This document shows positions 57,401 through 64,000 of a DNA stretch of 64,000 nt, in pieces. The notes beneath the pieces were generated by a model, which ran no database searches, was not told the DNA's origin, and was given only the letters and a program-made list of their open reading frames with translations. Each line of letters starts with the position of its first letter. Positions within the stretch are counted from its first letter, which is position 1. The position numbers were made by a program, and so were the translations under genes. Source of the stretch: Aurelia coerulea (taxonomy: Eukaryota > Cnidaria > Scyphozoa > Semaeostomeae > Ulmaridae); NCBI GenBank assembly GCA_039566865.1, contig CM076956.1, forward strand, positions 9,497,511 through 9,561,510, given 5' to 3'.

Positions 57401-60400
57401 AAAGTAAAGGTCAAAGTCGAAAATTCGTTTGCAAAATGCCTGTTTGTTGTGAAATTATGGCTAGGCCATTTCTCAAAACCTCTGGTTTCAGGTGCTCTCC
57501 AAATTTTGACCTTGTGAACTCATATCTCCGGTGTTTGGTGGTCGATTTCCAAATGCAAGGTATGTGCATTTAAGTTGAAGACCAAAAAATGTAGCCATGA
57601 ATTCAAAAAGTCCCGAAATGTTATCGTTTTGTTGCCTTGTTGAGTCAAAAGGGGGTACTTTTTTTTGAGACACCCGGTACATATTTTATTTTTGAATTAA
57701 AATCAAGTTTAAAAGGGTGAGTAAGTCAGAAACTCTTATTCATTGAAGACATATGCACATTTTAGTGGGAAATATCGTCGTAAATTAATGTTGAATTGCG
57801 CAACTAACATGCCAACTTTGATAAAGTGCTCAAGTTACAAGCGACTTTATGAAAATATTTGTTCTCAGGTTCCGTCAAAACAGACCTAAAATCCTCGACT
57901 AAATCTGCTAATATTTGAAGTTATCACGGATTATCAAGTTATCACGGATTATCAAGTTATCACGGATTATCAAGTTATCAAGGAGTATCAAGTTATCAAC
58001 GATTTTAGTTCTGATTTTAAGGACGATTAGATGAAAAAGTTGGATAAATTGCTGGAAACTCGAGACTGATATGACCGGTTTTGAGCAAAGCTTTAGTATC
58101 TAAGTGGATATGCTGGTAAGACAATGATCATCAGTTGAAACAATTTGACGTAAAGTTGGGAAGCCACAAGCTGAAAAATCTACAGATGTACATCCGGTAT
58201 TGAAAATTTTCCAAATTTCAGCTCTTTAAATCACACGGTTCCAGAATTATGAACGGACAAACATGTGAAATTTGACGTGATCAGCCGTTAGTTGCTGCAT
58301 GGGCGTGATCAACTAAGGAAGGCTAACAGTTTCCCTTCAAAGAAGAATCTTGCATATCAAAGTTGTTTTTTCCTGTACTGGCAAAAGATTCTATTTGGCA
58401 CCGAGCTCATCACTGTTCACTTTCATCTTCATTTTCAATCATTAGTACGTTAATTACCGAGGAAGCATTAACTGCTGTGCGTTAATTACTGTGCATTAAT
58501 TACCGAGGAAGATGTGGAATAAACAAGGTTTACACAAGGGACCGTTCAAATAAGAGCCTTAAGAACCTTTTCCCCTGAAGTTTGTCCAATGCTTTTAAAA
58601 TAAGAACCTAAGTCAGCCCGGCTCTCAAAAAGAAGAATCTTACATGCGGCGATTTACTGTTTCTCCCGTTGGAATACCTCCGCAAAAAATTCAGCAAATT
58701 GGGTGGGAATCAAAATTTCCATCTGGCTATAACAGACCCTCTAAATAAGAAAAAACGACTATCTTACCTGCGTTGGGAAGGATTTAGTTCGATGGACTGT
58801 CCAGGTGGACATCGTCGCAGTGAAAACATGTCTAGAGCCATGGATGGTTTCTTGAATAACTTGCAGAAAATCAAGAACGCTGCAACCATGATTGCTGATG
58901 CAATTTTACCATCCTGAAAAAGGTTGATCCACTTTTATTGTACGAATTACGGCCTTGAACTTTGAAGAAATTTTTATTAAATCGCAGTAGATTGATTAGC
59001 AAAACTGTTAGAATTAGAAAGAAGGGTTGCTCATGTTCTAATGTGATGAATCAACGAGGTGAAATAATAACGAATTGTTTCCCTGCAGAGGATGCAGCCG
59101 TTTGCCTTGATTTACACCGCTTACGATGTCTGCAAATGAAATTGTGGAAGCGCAAGTTAGCTGAGAACTGTAATTACTGGGGTAGGCCTAAAAATAGGGA
59201 GCGGGAGGTTGATTTCCCTATGTTGTGATACAACAAGAGACGATTTCTTTCGGTTTAGTTGAAATTATTCTGAGAAATTTGGATTAACAAGGGCAGATTT
59301 TGTAATACAACAGCAACAGTTGCGTTTGATGGACACCTCAATTCAAAGCGATTAGCGATTGCAGACAAAGGAAATTCTCTCAACCAGTAATGAACGCAAA
59401 CAAAGCCGCAAATGTTGCCCCGAAACCAGTAGGGCAAACTCTCACCTTGTGCAAGCGAAAGGTGATTTTTAAGAGAAGTTATGTGCTTATGACGAAAGAA
59501 GAAGGGTAAATCTAAAGTTCAGTCTGGCGGACTTTGTTTATTTTGTTTCAGGAGCTGTTTTGTGATCGTTTAATTTAAGCCGTAAACATGCAAGAATTAC
59601 TATGCCTTCTGCTCGGCTTCTGAATCAAATAAACAAAATCCGCCCGACAGAACTCAAACATTTGTTTACATAAGTCAAATATAATCGAACAGCCTACCAA
59701 GCAATGAATGGCAACTACGTTCCTTTTGTCTTGTCGAAGAAAATTGTTGATCTTCCGACACAATGAAATAAGTTGACTCAATGAGGGTGATTTCCGTGGG
59801 TTCCATCCACTTTCAAAAACCTTTGGAAAAGGAGAGAGAAAAATATTAGGCTGTGGCGGTGATATTTGGAAGTGTTTCAGCTCAAATTGGCTCATAAAAA
59901 GGTACGCATGAGTTTGGTGGGCAAGTTCAAGAGAATTCTACCGGGCGTGCCGAAAAAAGTAGTCCCGTTTAAAGAGTCACCAAAATGCGATTATGGCATC
60001 TATTATAAAGATTTCGCTTTCATCTCTTTTGTCAATGATCCAAATATATTTCAACATGATAAAATATTTGCATTCATTACTTAAAGGATATAAACTGACA
60101 TGTTGAAAAACCTCATTCTGAGCTATATTTGTAACACAGCATCGTTAAAATCTTGCGTAAGAGCCATGATGTTGCGATTATTCATTATCCTTCAAGTCTA
60201 CAATGATTGCGTTTCTCTCTGACATTTGTGACAACACTAGAAGCTTGATGTACAAAAGGAACTTAATCTGGTAAGCATCACTGCTTTTTATGCTTGAAAA
60301 CCAGGCAGCTCTAAGATCAGCAATAGTTGGGAAATTAATTTGGTCTTCGATCTACTTGGCCAAAAAAAGAAATTAGAAGATCAGCTTTGTAGTAAATTTT

Positions 60401-63400
60401 CGGTGACTTTTTAAGCAGGAGCACCTTTTCCGCACACCCAGTGCCGCTGTCTAAGCCAGGCCAACTAAAGCGATAGCAATACCAGATATCAGGCGATAAT
60501 AACCGGCTAATCAGCGTTTTACTAGCAAGATACTCTACGATATTTGGTTATAGCTTTGAGTTCAAAGCTTTGTTGTCCTATGTCAAGCACATATTTTCAA
60601 GACACTTAAATTTGGTAAAAGCATTTATCTCGCAGACAAAAACGAAGATTAGCTTGTCACATGGCAAAACCTTCAGACAGATATTCTATTCTAACCACTC
60701 TAAGGATCTAAATCATGTTGACATCTAGACTTATGACATTTTCGTCCCTTGTTTCCCTGCGTTCTTTGATTTACAGATATCACTTGGTAATAGGGACTTA
60801 ATCATTACTCTTATAAAGTGTAGCCACTTAGGCCAATATGGTGTGGATCCATATTGACCAATCAAATTGCTAGAACTTAGTTTTCAAGCAATAAGGAGGC
60901 GCTATTTAGACTGTTGTTGTTGTTGCGTACAAAAATGGTTGATTCGGCCTTGTTTTCGCAGCTGCGATCGATCTTTTTTGTTTTTACAGAGGAAGATTAC
61001 TGCTTGAAAGGTATGTATTTTGCTATGAGTAGGTCAGGAAAACATTATTCTTTGTATTAAAACTTTGCTTTTCAATGTTGAAGCACTTTAAACCAGACTT
61101 TGAAGCGATTTTGTTAAAGGTACGAGAACTCCCGCTAGTTTAGGCCATTTTGACACAGGGGCCCACTTTATAAGAGTAATGATATAAGTCCCTATTACCA
61201 AGTGATATCTGCAAATCAAACAACGCAGGAAAGCAGGAAAACAAGGGACGAAATTTCATCAGTCTAGTTGACATCATCTAAACTTGGTTCCCATATTCTA
61301 TAGATCAATTACAGCAAAATCTTTGAATCATTCAACAAGTGTACCTTTTTTCACACTGAAAACTAGAACTTGCATTTTAAAGAAGAAAACAAGGAAAACT
61401 TAATTCACAATTCCTGTGCAAGATATCAGCAAAATTGGTTGATAGCGGACGATGCCTACGCAGTTTATTTAACGTCAAACAGCATACACGAAAATCTTTC
61501 AATCATTCAAAAAGTGTACCTTTTTTCACACTGAAAATTAAAACTTGCATTGTAAAGAAGAAACAGAGAAATCGTAATTCGCAGTTCCTGTGCAAGAAAT
61601 CAGCAAAAAATGGTTGATAGCGGACGACGCCTACGCAGTTTGTTTAACGTCAAACAGTATACACGAAGCAATTTGTAGCAAACGGAAGCTACTGAGAATT
61701 TCAAATCAATGAACAAATTTGTGTTTTAGGATTTTCAATAAATGTTTTCATCAAATACTTAAATTGGTAGTAAGTGCTTAAATTGGCAGGAAGGAAACAA
61801 TACCAGCTATTTGGTCTCGTTTTGAACATTCAAAGACATGGAAATCTTCTGAAAACAGAAGATGTTGGAAAGACAAATAAAAAAAACTCTAGAAATGGCA
61901 GAAAATCCAAAATATAGCTGATGGCCTAAATTTACAACTTGAAAACATCCGAAAAAATGGTAGCAAGCGTTTCCCTCGGGCTTGAATTTAGACCTATGAT
62001 TTTCTACCTAGTTAATCTACTGCTACCTAAACTACCGGATGAGTAAAAAAAAAGAATCCCCGTTTGGAAGGCTACTGTTCCCTGAATATCAAAGCAATAA
62101 TATTGAACACGTCTTGTTTTATCACCCTGTAGAACGTCTGTGCAGGATTGTAGAGGCTGTTCAGTAAGGCAGCGGTTGCCCAGTGCGATACAGGGATCAC
62201 ATGATGTCATTGGTGGGATTACATGCAGTAAATTTTAGGCTATTCAGTTATTTACAGGGATAACATACAGTAAATGAGAGGGGAACATAATGTCATTGGA
62301 GGGATTGCCTCAGTAAATTTGAGGTTATTCAGTAAATTATAGGGCTTACATGATGTCGTTGGCGGGATCACATCAGTAAGGTTGAGGCTATTCAGTTACT
62401 TACAGGGATAACAAGCAGTGCCGTACAGGGATAACATCGTGTCGTTGCAGGGATGACATCAGTAAAGTAGTGGTTACTCAGTATTCTGCGTGGACAACAT
62501 CTTGTCGATACAGGGATCGCATCAGTTATTTCAAGGTTATTCAGGTTATTGCCAATATGTTCAATTAGGCTCAGTAATTTGCCCAGCTTTAATCGGCCAT
62601 TCCTTTCCGTAGATATGGGAGGTTTTTTGCAGAAAGCCTCTTCCAAAAACCTGCAAAAAACGAGTGAAAAACAACGAGCAAATTTCCCTTGGCTTTCCTT
62701 CCTAAAAATGATGACACTCACATGTATTCACGTATTTTTGTCTTCTTGGGAGAACTGAAGCTCCTTGAATAGGTTATTAATATCAGGGGGAAGACTTGCT
62801 CATCCTCTCAAGAGGATAGCAAAGGCTAAAGCACGCAGAAGTCATTGTTGTAATGTAAGGTCCGTGAAAAGCAGAAATGTTAGGGCAATTTACCAGGAAA
62901 GTTACCAGGGAATGTTACCAGAGAAATGTTACCAGGAACCCGTGACCTTTCAAACGGGGATTCTTTTTATTGATTCCTCCGATATTAGCTCCACGTCACT
63001 GAAATTAGGACTTATGTTGCAGTGTGGTTTCCGCTTAGGCCCAATTTTAATTTTCAGACAGGCTGAAACCTCGACGCGCCCGCAAAGGACCCTGGCTCAT
63101 TAAGCGGTGGGCAACATACCCTGTCATTAAGTTTAGTGACATTGTATTGTCTCTGTGAGATGTTTATGACAACATAATGATCAGGATATTTTGAATCAAA
63201 ATATTCCCTGACGTCATCAATTGAGTTCTTGTATGTACTTTCAATTCCTTCAGCCGGAAATGACATCACTGAAAGAGAGAAAAAGGTCATAAGGTAATGA
63301 GTGGCAACCAAGTTAAAGAGCCCTGGGCAACATCAATACAGTGCGCCCCTTTTCTTCCTTGTTTCCCTGTGATTACGAGTTTCTGCTAGGCAGAAAAGAT

Positions 63401-63813
63401 GGCGCATAGCCACTCAATTCAGTAATCCAGTAAGAACTCCTAAAGGCCGGGAGAATCAAATCAGCAAATTGCACAGGTAGCTGAAGAACGCAAAGGATGA
63501 TGGTTGACCAGGCCCCTTTAATGTGCTATTGAATAGAAGCAAGGTTTAAAGACGCACAAAATGCAGAATGTCGCGCTTGCGTATCGTTTAGCATGCACCT
63601 GGACTGATTACCTAAGTCCCTTGCATCCCCCCCCCCAGTAAACCTTGCACGGTTGAAGAAAGCAACATTATCAGGTCAAAGAGCAAAGGGAAACAATGGA
63701 CTCTAGGTAACAAGTTTATCAAGTGGGCGGCGATAAAAATGTCAGGTGTCCTGTTTGTTTGCGGGAAAAAACTTACCTACCAGACCCGGGGCTGAGACGC
63801 GAGATGGAGTAAA
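39324..63813 (-). CDS. GAK/auxilin-family clathrin-uncoating co-chaperone, 3' part of gene
   Basis: Twelve secure exons (63268-63120, 59820-59698, 58913-58768, 56773-56660, 54091-54011, 52365-52168, 50155-49956, 48580-47117, 46150-46008, 43399-43271, 40776-40729, 39425-39324) join in frame to 965 residues; one more partial exon ends at 63777. Order: PTEN-like domain (VMSFPAEG to NPSQRR), tensin-type C2 domain (GCRPFIEI to EEFG), a Ser/Thr/Asn-rich tail with DPF and SDLFG motifs for AP2 and clathrin, then a C-terminal J domain with HPDK. The family recruits Hsc70 to clathrin coats to disassemble them. In HCLDGKIASA the Arg of the CX5R phosphatase signature is replaced, as in auxilins, so the PTEN part is catalytically dead and probably binds lipid. 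A kinase domain, if present as in GAK, lies beyond the right edge; without it the gene would be auxilin (DNAJC6). Confidence 0.95.
40729..40776 (-). CDS. GAK/auxilin exon with J-domain HPD motif
   Basis: A 48-base exon encoding exactly VRKWWKRACLSVHPDK; human has KKVYRKAVLVVHPDK. HPD is the Hsc70-activating tripeptide. Phase 0 both sides, acceptor TTTACAG, donor GTTTGT. Confidence 0.93.
40853..42375. mobile_element. older repeat interrupted by a hAT-like insertion
   Basis: The flanks (40853-41058 and 42178-42375) match the continuous sequence at 60080-60440: ATTCTGAGCTATA, TAAGAGCCAT, CTAGAAGCTT and further on AAAACCAGG, AGATCAGC, GGTGA. The 1.1 kb between them is absent at 60 kb. Confidence 0.6.
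41067..42169. mobile_element. hAT-like non-autonomous element, 8-bp duplication
   Basis: The ends CAGAAGCGCCGGGAGG and (inverse) CAGTGGCGCCGCCAGG form imperfect terminal repeats of the CAGnGGCG type common in hAT elements. AATCATGA is repeated exactly at 41059-41066 and 42170-42177. The interior has long G and C runs and no transposase. Confidence 0.72.
42654..43256. mobile_element. foldback element family B copy 2, 9-bp duplication
   Basis: Same AACAAGGGCAGATTTTG ends and arms as the copy at 14355. Flanks GCTTGACTA (42645-42653) and GCTTTATTA (43257-43265) are a 9-bp duplication with two changes. The duplication ends just inside the intron next to the 43271 exon. Confidence 0.78.
43271..43399 (-). 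CDS. GAK/auxilin exon, J domain helices
   Basis: Encodes [40 protein letters not shown] and PNQ, matching human [20 protein letters not shown]. Phase 0 both sides. A MULE-like element is inserted 14 bases beyond its donor. Confidence 0.96.
44181..45504. mobile_element. foldback element family C copy 4, with nested element
   Basis: Begins AGCATAGGTTTCAAATC and ends with the inverse. GGTTAATGC flanks it exactly (44172-44180, 45505-45513). It is interrupted by another element at 44484-45454. Confidence 0.82.
44484..45454. mobile_element. family D element nested in family C copy 4
   Basis: Begins CTGGGTGTCCCAAAAAAAAC with GCAACGG and ends with the inverse CCGTTGC-type end, GGGACACCCGG. Inverted arms extend over 80 bases (ATCAGGACTAGCGACAAGAA mirrored near 45410). 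TATG occurs at both junctions as a short target duplication. No transposase frame. Confidence 0.75.
45514..45925. mobile_element. family C remnant
   Basis: Interior words of family C (AACTTCAGATACTTTGCTAA, ACCATAGTTTATAAGTCTG) lie directly after copy 4, without recognisable ends. Confidence 0.45.
46008..46150 (-). CDS. GAK/auxilin exon before J domain
   Basis: Encodes SSNEFSDILGAQGFKPSSEQ then QRETLKQLTQQVAREDDDPI and KRK, matching human FEDLLSNQGFSSRSDKKGP. Phase 1 in, 0 out. Confidence 0.93.
46193..46762. mobile_element. inverted-repeat element (GTCACCCAGAGTCCTTTGC ends)
   Basis: CCAGAGTCCTTTGCGGG with a following ATCTCTAATTGTCT block is mirrored by CCCGCAAAGGACCCTGGGTG near 46734. A solo copy of one end lies at 63042-63100 (CCCGCAAAGGACCCTGG). 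Between GAK exons. Confidence 0.5.
47117..48580 (-). CDS. GAK/auxilin large exon, clathrin/AP2-binding tail
   Basis: A 1464-base exon, low complexity and rich in Ser, Asn, Thr. AP2-type DPF motifs occur in DDDDPFQELTD, NNFVDPFPSS and KPVDPFADFGNL; SDLFGG, LLGDWGSADF and PNYNVSSAF match the same part of human GAK and auxilin. Ends MGGGWG with a phase 1 donor. Confidence 0.95.
49045..49260 (+). repeat. SINE-like sequence with 5S rRNA-like promoter
   Basis: GAAGTTAAGCTCGGTCGAGT and GAATGGGTGACC, 16 bases further on, follow the order and spacing of the internal control region of 5S rRNA genes (A box and C box). Just upstream AGTGGCCGAGCGGCTTA resembles the tRNA-Leu/Ser A box. The rest is unrelated to 5S RNA. 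It looks like a SINE3-type retroposon. Confidence 0.5.
49767..49850 (+). repeat. (AAAC)n microsatellite
   Basis: About twenty CAAA/AAAC units with two CCAA interruptions, 100 bases from a GAK exon. On the minus strand it reads as a Val/Cys/Leu/Phe open frame, an artefact. Confidence 0.92.
49956..50155 (-). CDS. GAK/auxilin exon, end of C2 domain
   Basis: Encodes NELDLADNDDQKYPSSFAVT, LDLVLGSE and later CFASKEEYWECREEFG, matching human PELDACDVPEKYPQLFQVTL. Phase 2 in, 1 out. Confidence 0.93.
51325..52022. mobile_element. family C copy 5, with nested 223-base element
   Basis: Degenerate left end (GGGTGTAAATCC), right end AAAGATATGGAACGTATGCT, with the usual GATGTCATCAAACGTCTAAA interior. Interrupted at 51760-51982. 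Confidence 0.6.
51760..51982. mobile_element. 223-base inverted-repeat element nested in family C copy 5
   Basis: AGGGCGCCTACCTTGTAGGA then ACTGTGTTTATTC is mirrored perfectly at the right. Flanks TCTAAAC and TTTAAAC may be a decayed duplication. The near-perfect 33-base ends suggest a recent insertion. Confidence 0.78.
52168..52365 (-). CDS. GAK/auxilin exon, C2 core
   Basis: Encodes GDVTIAVSHARSTFGGKVQG, KFTSFSVFTLQFHTGFIENG and TTNVKFT, matching human GDVLIVIYHARSTLGGRLQ and FQIQFHTGF. Phase 2 both sides. Confidence 0.95.
52524..52721. repeat. long near-perfect inverted repeat
   Basis: About 79 bases (52524-52602) are mirrored at 52642-52721 with a single clear mismatch. The 39-base loop repeats the arm tip ATCGGGCCGTGCCCTTCGTC once more. 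Between two GAK exons; no target duplication identified. Confidence 0.88.
52868..52996. repeat. imperfect inverted repeat
   Basis: TTAAAGTCTCAGCCCCGTCT with GATCGTT is mirrored by AACGATCGGACGGGATTGAG with ACTTTA around a centre GCGCTCGCTCACTCGAGTCG. Probably a small foldback element. Confidence 0.7.
54011..54091 (-). CDS. GAK/auxilin exon, start of C2 domain
   Basis: Encodes TGCRPFIEIFQGDQRILSTA then QEIEQM; GCRP is a landmark of tensin-type C2 domains. Phase 2 both sides. Confidence 0.9.
54165..54650. mobile_element. family A remnant, strongly diverged
   Basis: GGATATCAAAGCAATAAAAC and AAATCAGCTGCTCTGTTCTG follow the family A interior; ends are not recognisable. Confidence 0.4.
55494..56112. 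mobile_element. foldback element family C copy 6, decayed
   Basis: GGCTCCAAATCTTTAAAAAT at the left, TTAAAGATTTCGAACCCACT at the right, with GACGTCATCAAATTTCTAAA inside. No duplication resolved. Confidence 0.6.
56297..56570. mobile_element. partial foldback element, TACCGTAAAAGCTCTATT end
   Basis: The left end is the same as the mirrored end of the element at 4525-4907. The right end is missing or decayed. Confidence 0.45.
56660..56773 (-). CDS. GAK/auxilin exon, PTEN-C2 junction
   Basis: Encodes YLRYVNQLIWEPKIIPHKRP then LFLKTVTMSPVPFFNKA, matching auxilin RRYLGYMCDLLADKPYRPH and ITVSPIPFFNKQR. Phase 2 both sides. Confidence 0.93.
56885..57677. mobile_element. family E inverted-repeat element (CCGTGTGTCTCAGAAAAAAG ends)
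   Basis: CCG(T/G)GTGTCTCA, an A run, GTACCCCCTTTTGACT and the inverse form the ends. TACATA is repeated at 56879-56884 and 57678-57683. The inner arms also mirror (CCAAACACCGGAGATACAGG). The outer CCGGGTGTC resembles family D, but the 3' parts differ. Confidence 0.72.
57918..58000. repeat. 18-base tandem repeat
   Basis: About four and a half copies of AGTTATCACGGATTATCA, the last ones diverged. Confidence 0.85.
58768..58913 (-). CDS. GAK/auxilin exon, degenerate P-loop
   Basis: Encodes DGKIASAIMVAAFLIFCKLF, KKPSMALDMFSLRRCPPGQS and IELNPSQR. Joined to the preceding HCL it gives HCLDGKIASA with no catalytic Arg. Phase 0 in, 2 out. Confidence 0.94.
59286..59654. mobile_element. foldback element family B copy 3, right end missing
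   Basis: Left end AACAAGGGCAGATTTTG and arm as in the copies at 14355 and 42654; the right arm stops after CCGCCCGACAGAACT. It ends about 43 bases from the donor of the 59698 exon. Confidence 0.7.
59698..59820 (-). CDS. GAK/auxilin exon, PTEN-like core
   Basis: Encodes VFESGWNPRKSPSLSQLISL, CRKINNFLRQDKRNVVAIHC and L, leading into the P-loop position; matches human APSLHNLFAVCRNMYNWLL. Phase 0 both sides. Confidence 0.94.
60726..61266. mobile_element. family J foldback element, 9-bp duplication
   Basis: TAGACTTATGACATTTTCGT with CCCTTG is mirrored at the right; arms extend over 100 bases (CACTTGGTAATAGGGACTTA). GTTGACATC flanks it exactly (60717-60725, 61267-61275). MULE-like by structure, unrelated in sequence to families B and C. 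Confidence 0.78.
61305..61680. repeat. tandem duplication of about 185 bases
   Basis: AGTGTACCTTTTTTCACACT and TTGGTTGATAGCGGACGA recur with the same order and spacing near 61337/61515 and 61434/61610. In a GAK intron, right after the family J element. Confidence 0.75.
62035..62982. mobile_element. family A copy 4 with internal minisatellite
   Basis: Ends CCGGATGAGTAAAAAAAAAG and the inverse TTATTGATTCCTCCGA, flanked by TA. It is about 315 bases longer than copies 1 and 2; the extra length is the repeat block at 62140-62550. Confidence 0.7.
62140..62550. repeat. ~60-base degenerate minisatellite inside family A copy 4
   Basis: Six or so units containing ACAGGGAT(A/C)ACAT, a GTCGTTG/GTCATTGG block and a GAGGCTATTCAGT(T/A)A block. 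Confidence 0.65.
63120..63268 (-). CDS. GAK/auxilin exon, start of PTEN-like domain
   Basis: Encodes VMSFPAEGIESTYKNSIDDV, REYFDSKYPDHYVVINISQR and QYNVTKLNDR, matching human VMSFPLDNVDIGFRNQVDDI. Phase 1 in, 0 out. Confidence 0.94.
63777..63813 (-). CDS. GAK/auxilin partial exon before PTEN domain
   Basis: Reads (K)RDFTPSRVSAPGLV with a GTAAGT donor; phase 1 joins exactly to VMSFPAEG, aligned with human GDLDISYITSRIIVMSF. The 5' boundary is uncertain: an in-frame stop lies about 60 bases upstream and the acceptor was not resolved. Confidence 0.5.
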
Positions 63814-64000
63814 ATCTCTCTTCATGACATCATCATAAATCAACCAATAAGAATCAAAGAATAGTACAATTCACCTCACCACATGGGTGGCTCTTCTTTA
63901 CAGGGCAAAATGTCACCTCGCCTAGGTGGGATTCCATCTTTTTTGGTAAGGCGAGAAAAGAGTTATTACCAACTAAGATTCTCTACAGCCGTAAAAGTCG

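Noticed and set aside
57488..57682. Minus-strand frame starting MYRVSQKKVPP
   Set aside because: It is the translated inverted end of the family E element, not a gene.
63778..64000. Kinase domain of GAK at the right edge
   Set aside because: No kinase motif is visible in the last few hundred bases; it would have to lie beyond the window.

Overview
The window is nuclear DNA of an animal. It is AT-rich and intron-rich, with GT-AG introns, conserved animal proteins and many short inverted-repeat transposons. The exon sequences are close enough to human to place by eye. The phylum is not proven: an early-branching or slowly evolving marine invertebrate such as a cnidarian is my guess.

All five recognisable genes lie on the minus strand, so in transcription order they run from high to low coordinates. 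(1) A GAK/auxilin family gene enters from the right edge (about 63.8 kb) and ends at 39324; the window holds its PTEN-like and C2 domains, the clathrin/AP2-binding tail and the C-terminal J domain. (2) A single-exon MPPED-type metallophosphoesterase lies at 35804-36664. (3) A SERBP1/HABP4-type RGG protein has six exons at 27645-33922. (4) A complete TTLL12 gene has sixteen exons at 4120-23468. (5) The first four exons of an unrecognised gene lie at 811-3493 and run off the left edge. For the GAK, SERBP1, TTLL12 and left-edge models, every splice junction was read from the sequence and the codon phases join without a break, except the 5' edge of the outermost GAK exon.

The most interesting part is the SERBP1 gene. 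Each of its five introns holds one copy of a C/D-box snoRNA-like sequence of about 80 bases on the gene strand, with box C, box D and a short terminal stem. All five share a guide that can pair with the CGGUAAUUCCA stretch of 18S rRNA, and three have a second guide for the neighbouring UCUGGUGCCAG stretch.

The introns and spacers are full of mobile DNA: foldback elements with 9-bp target duplications (three families, MULE-like), TA-duplicating palindromic elements, a hAT-like element with an 8-bp duplication and a visible empty-site paralogue, nested insertions, tRNA- and 5S-derived SINE-like sequences, and a 2.8-kb higher-order tandem array in TTLL12 intron 6. That array is open in all three forward frames but does not look like a gene. 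Stretches not listed below (mainly 963-2043, 2435-3465, 6712-7586, 19346-20015, 48581-49040, 50156-51320, 53000-54010, 57684-58767, 61690-62034, 63269-63776, 39426-40728 and 43400-44170) are intron or spacer in which I see no gene or clear element.
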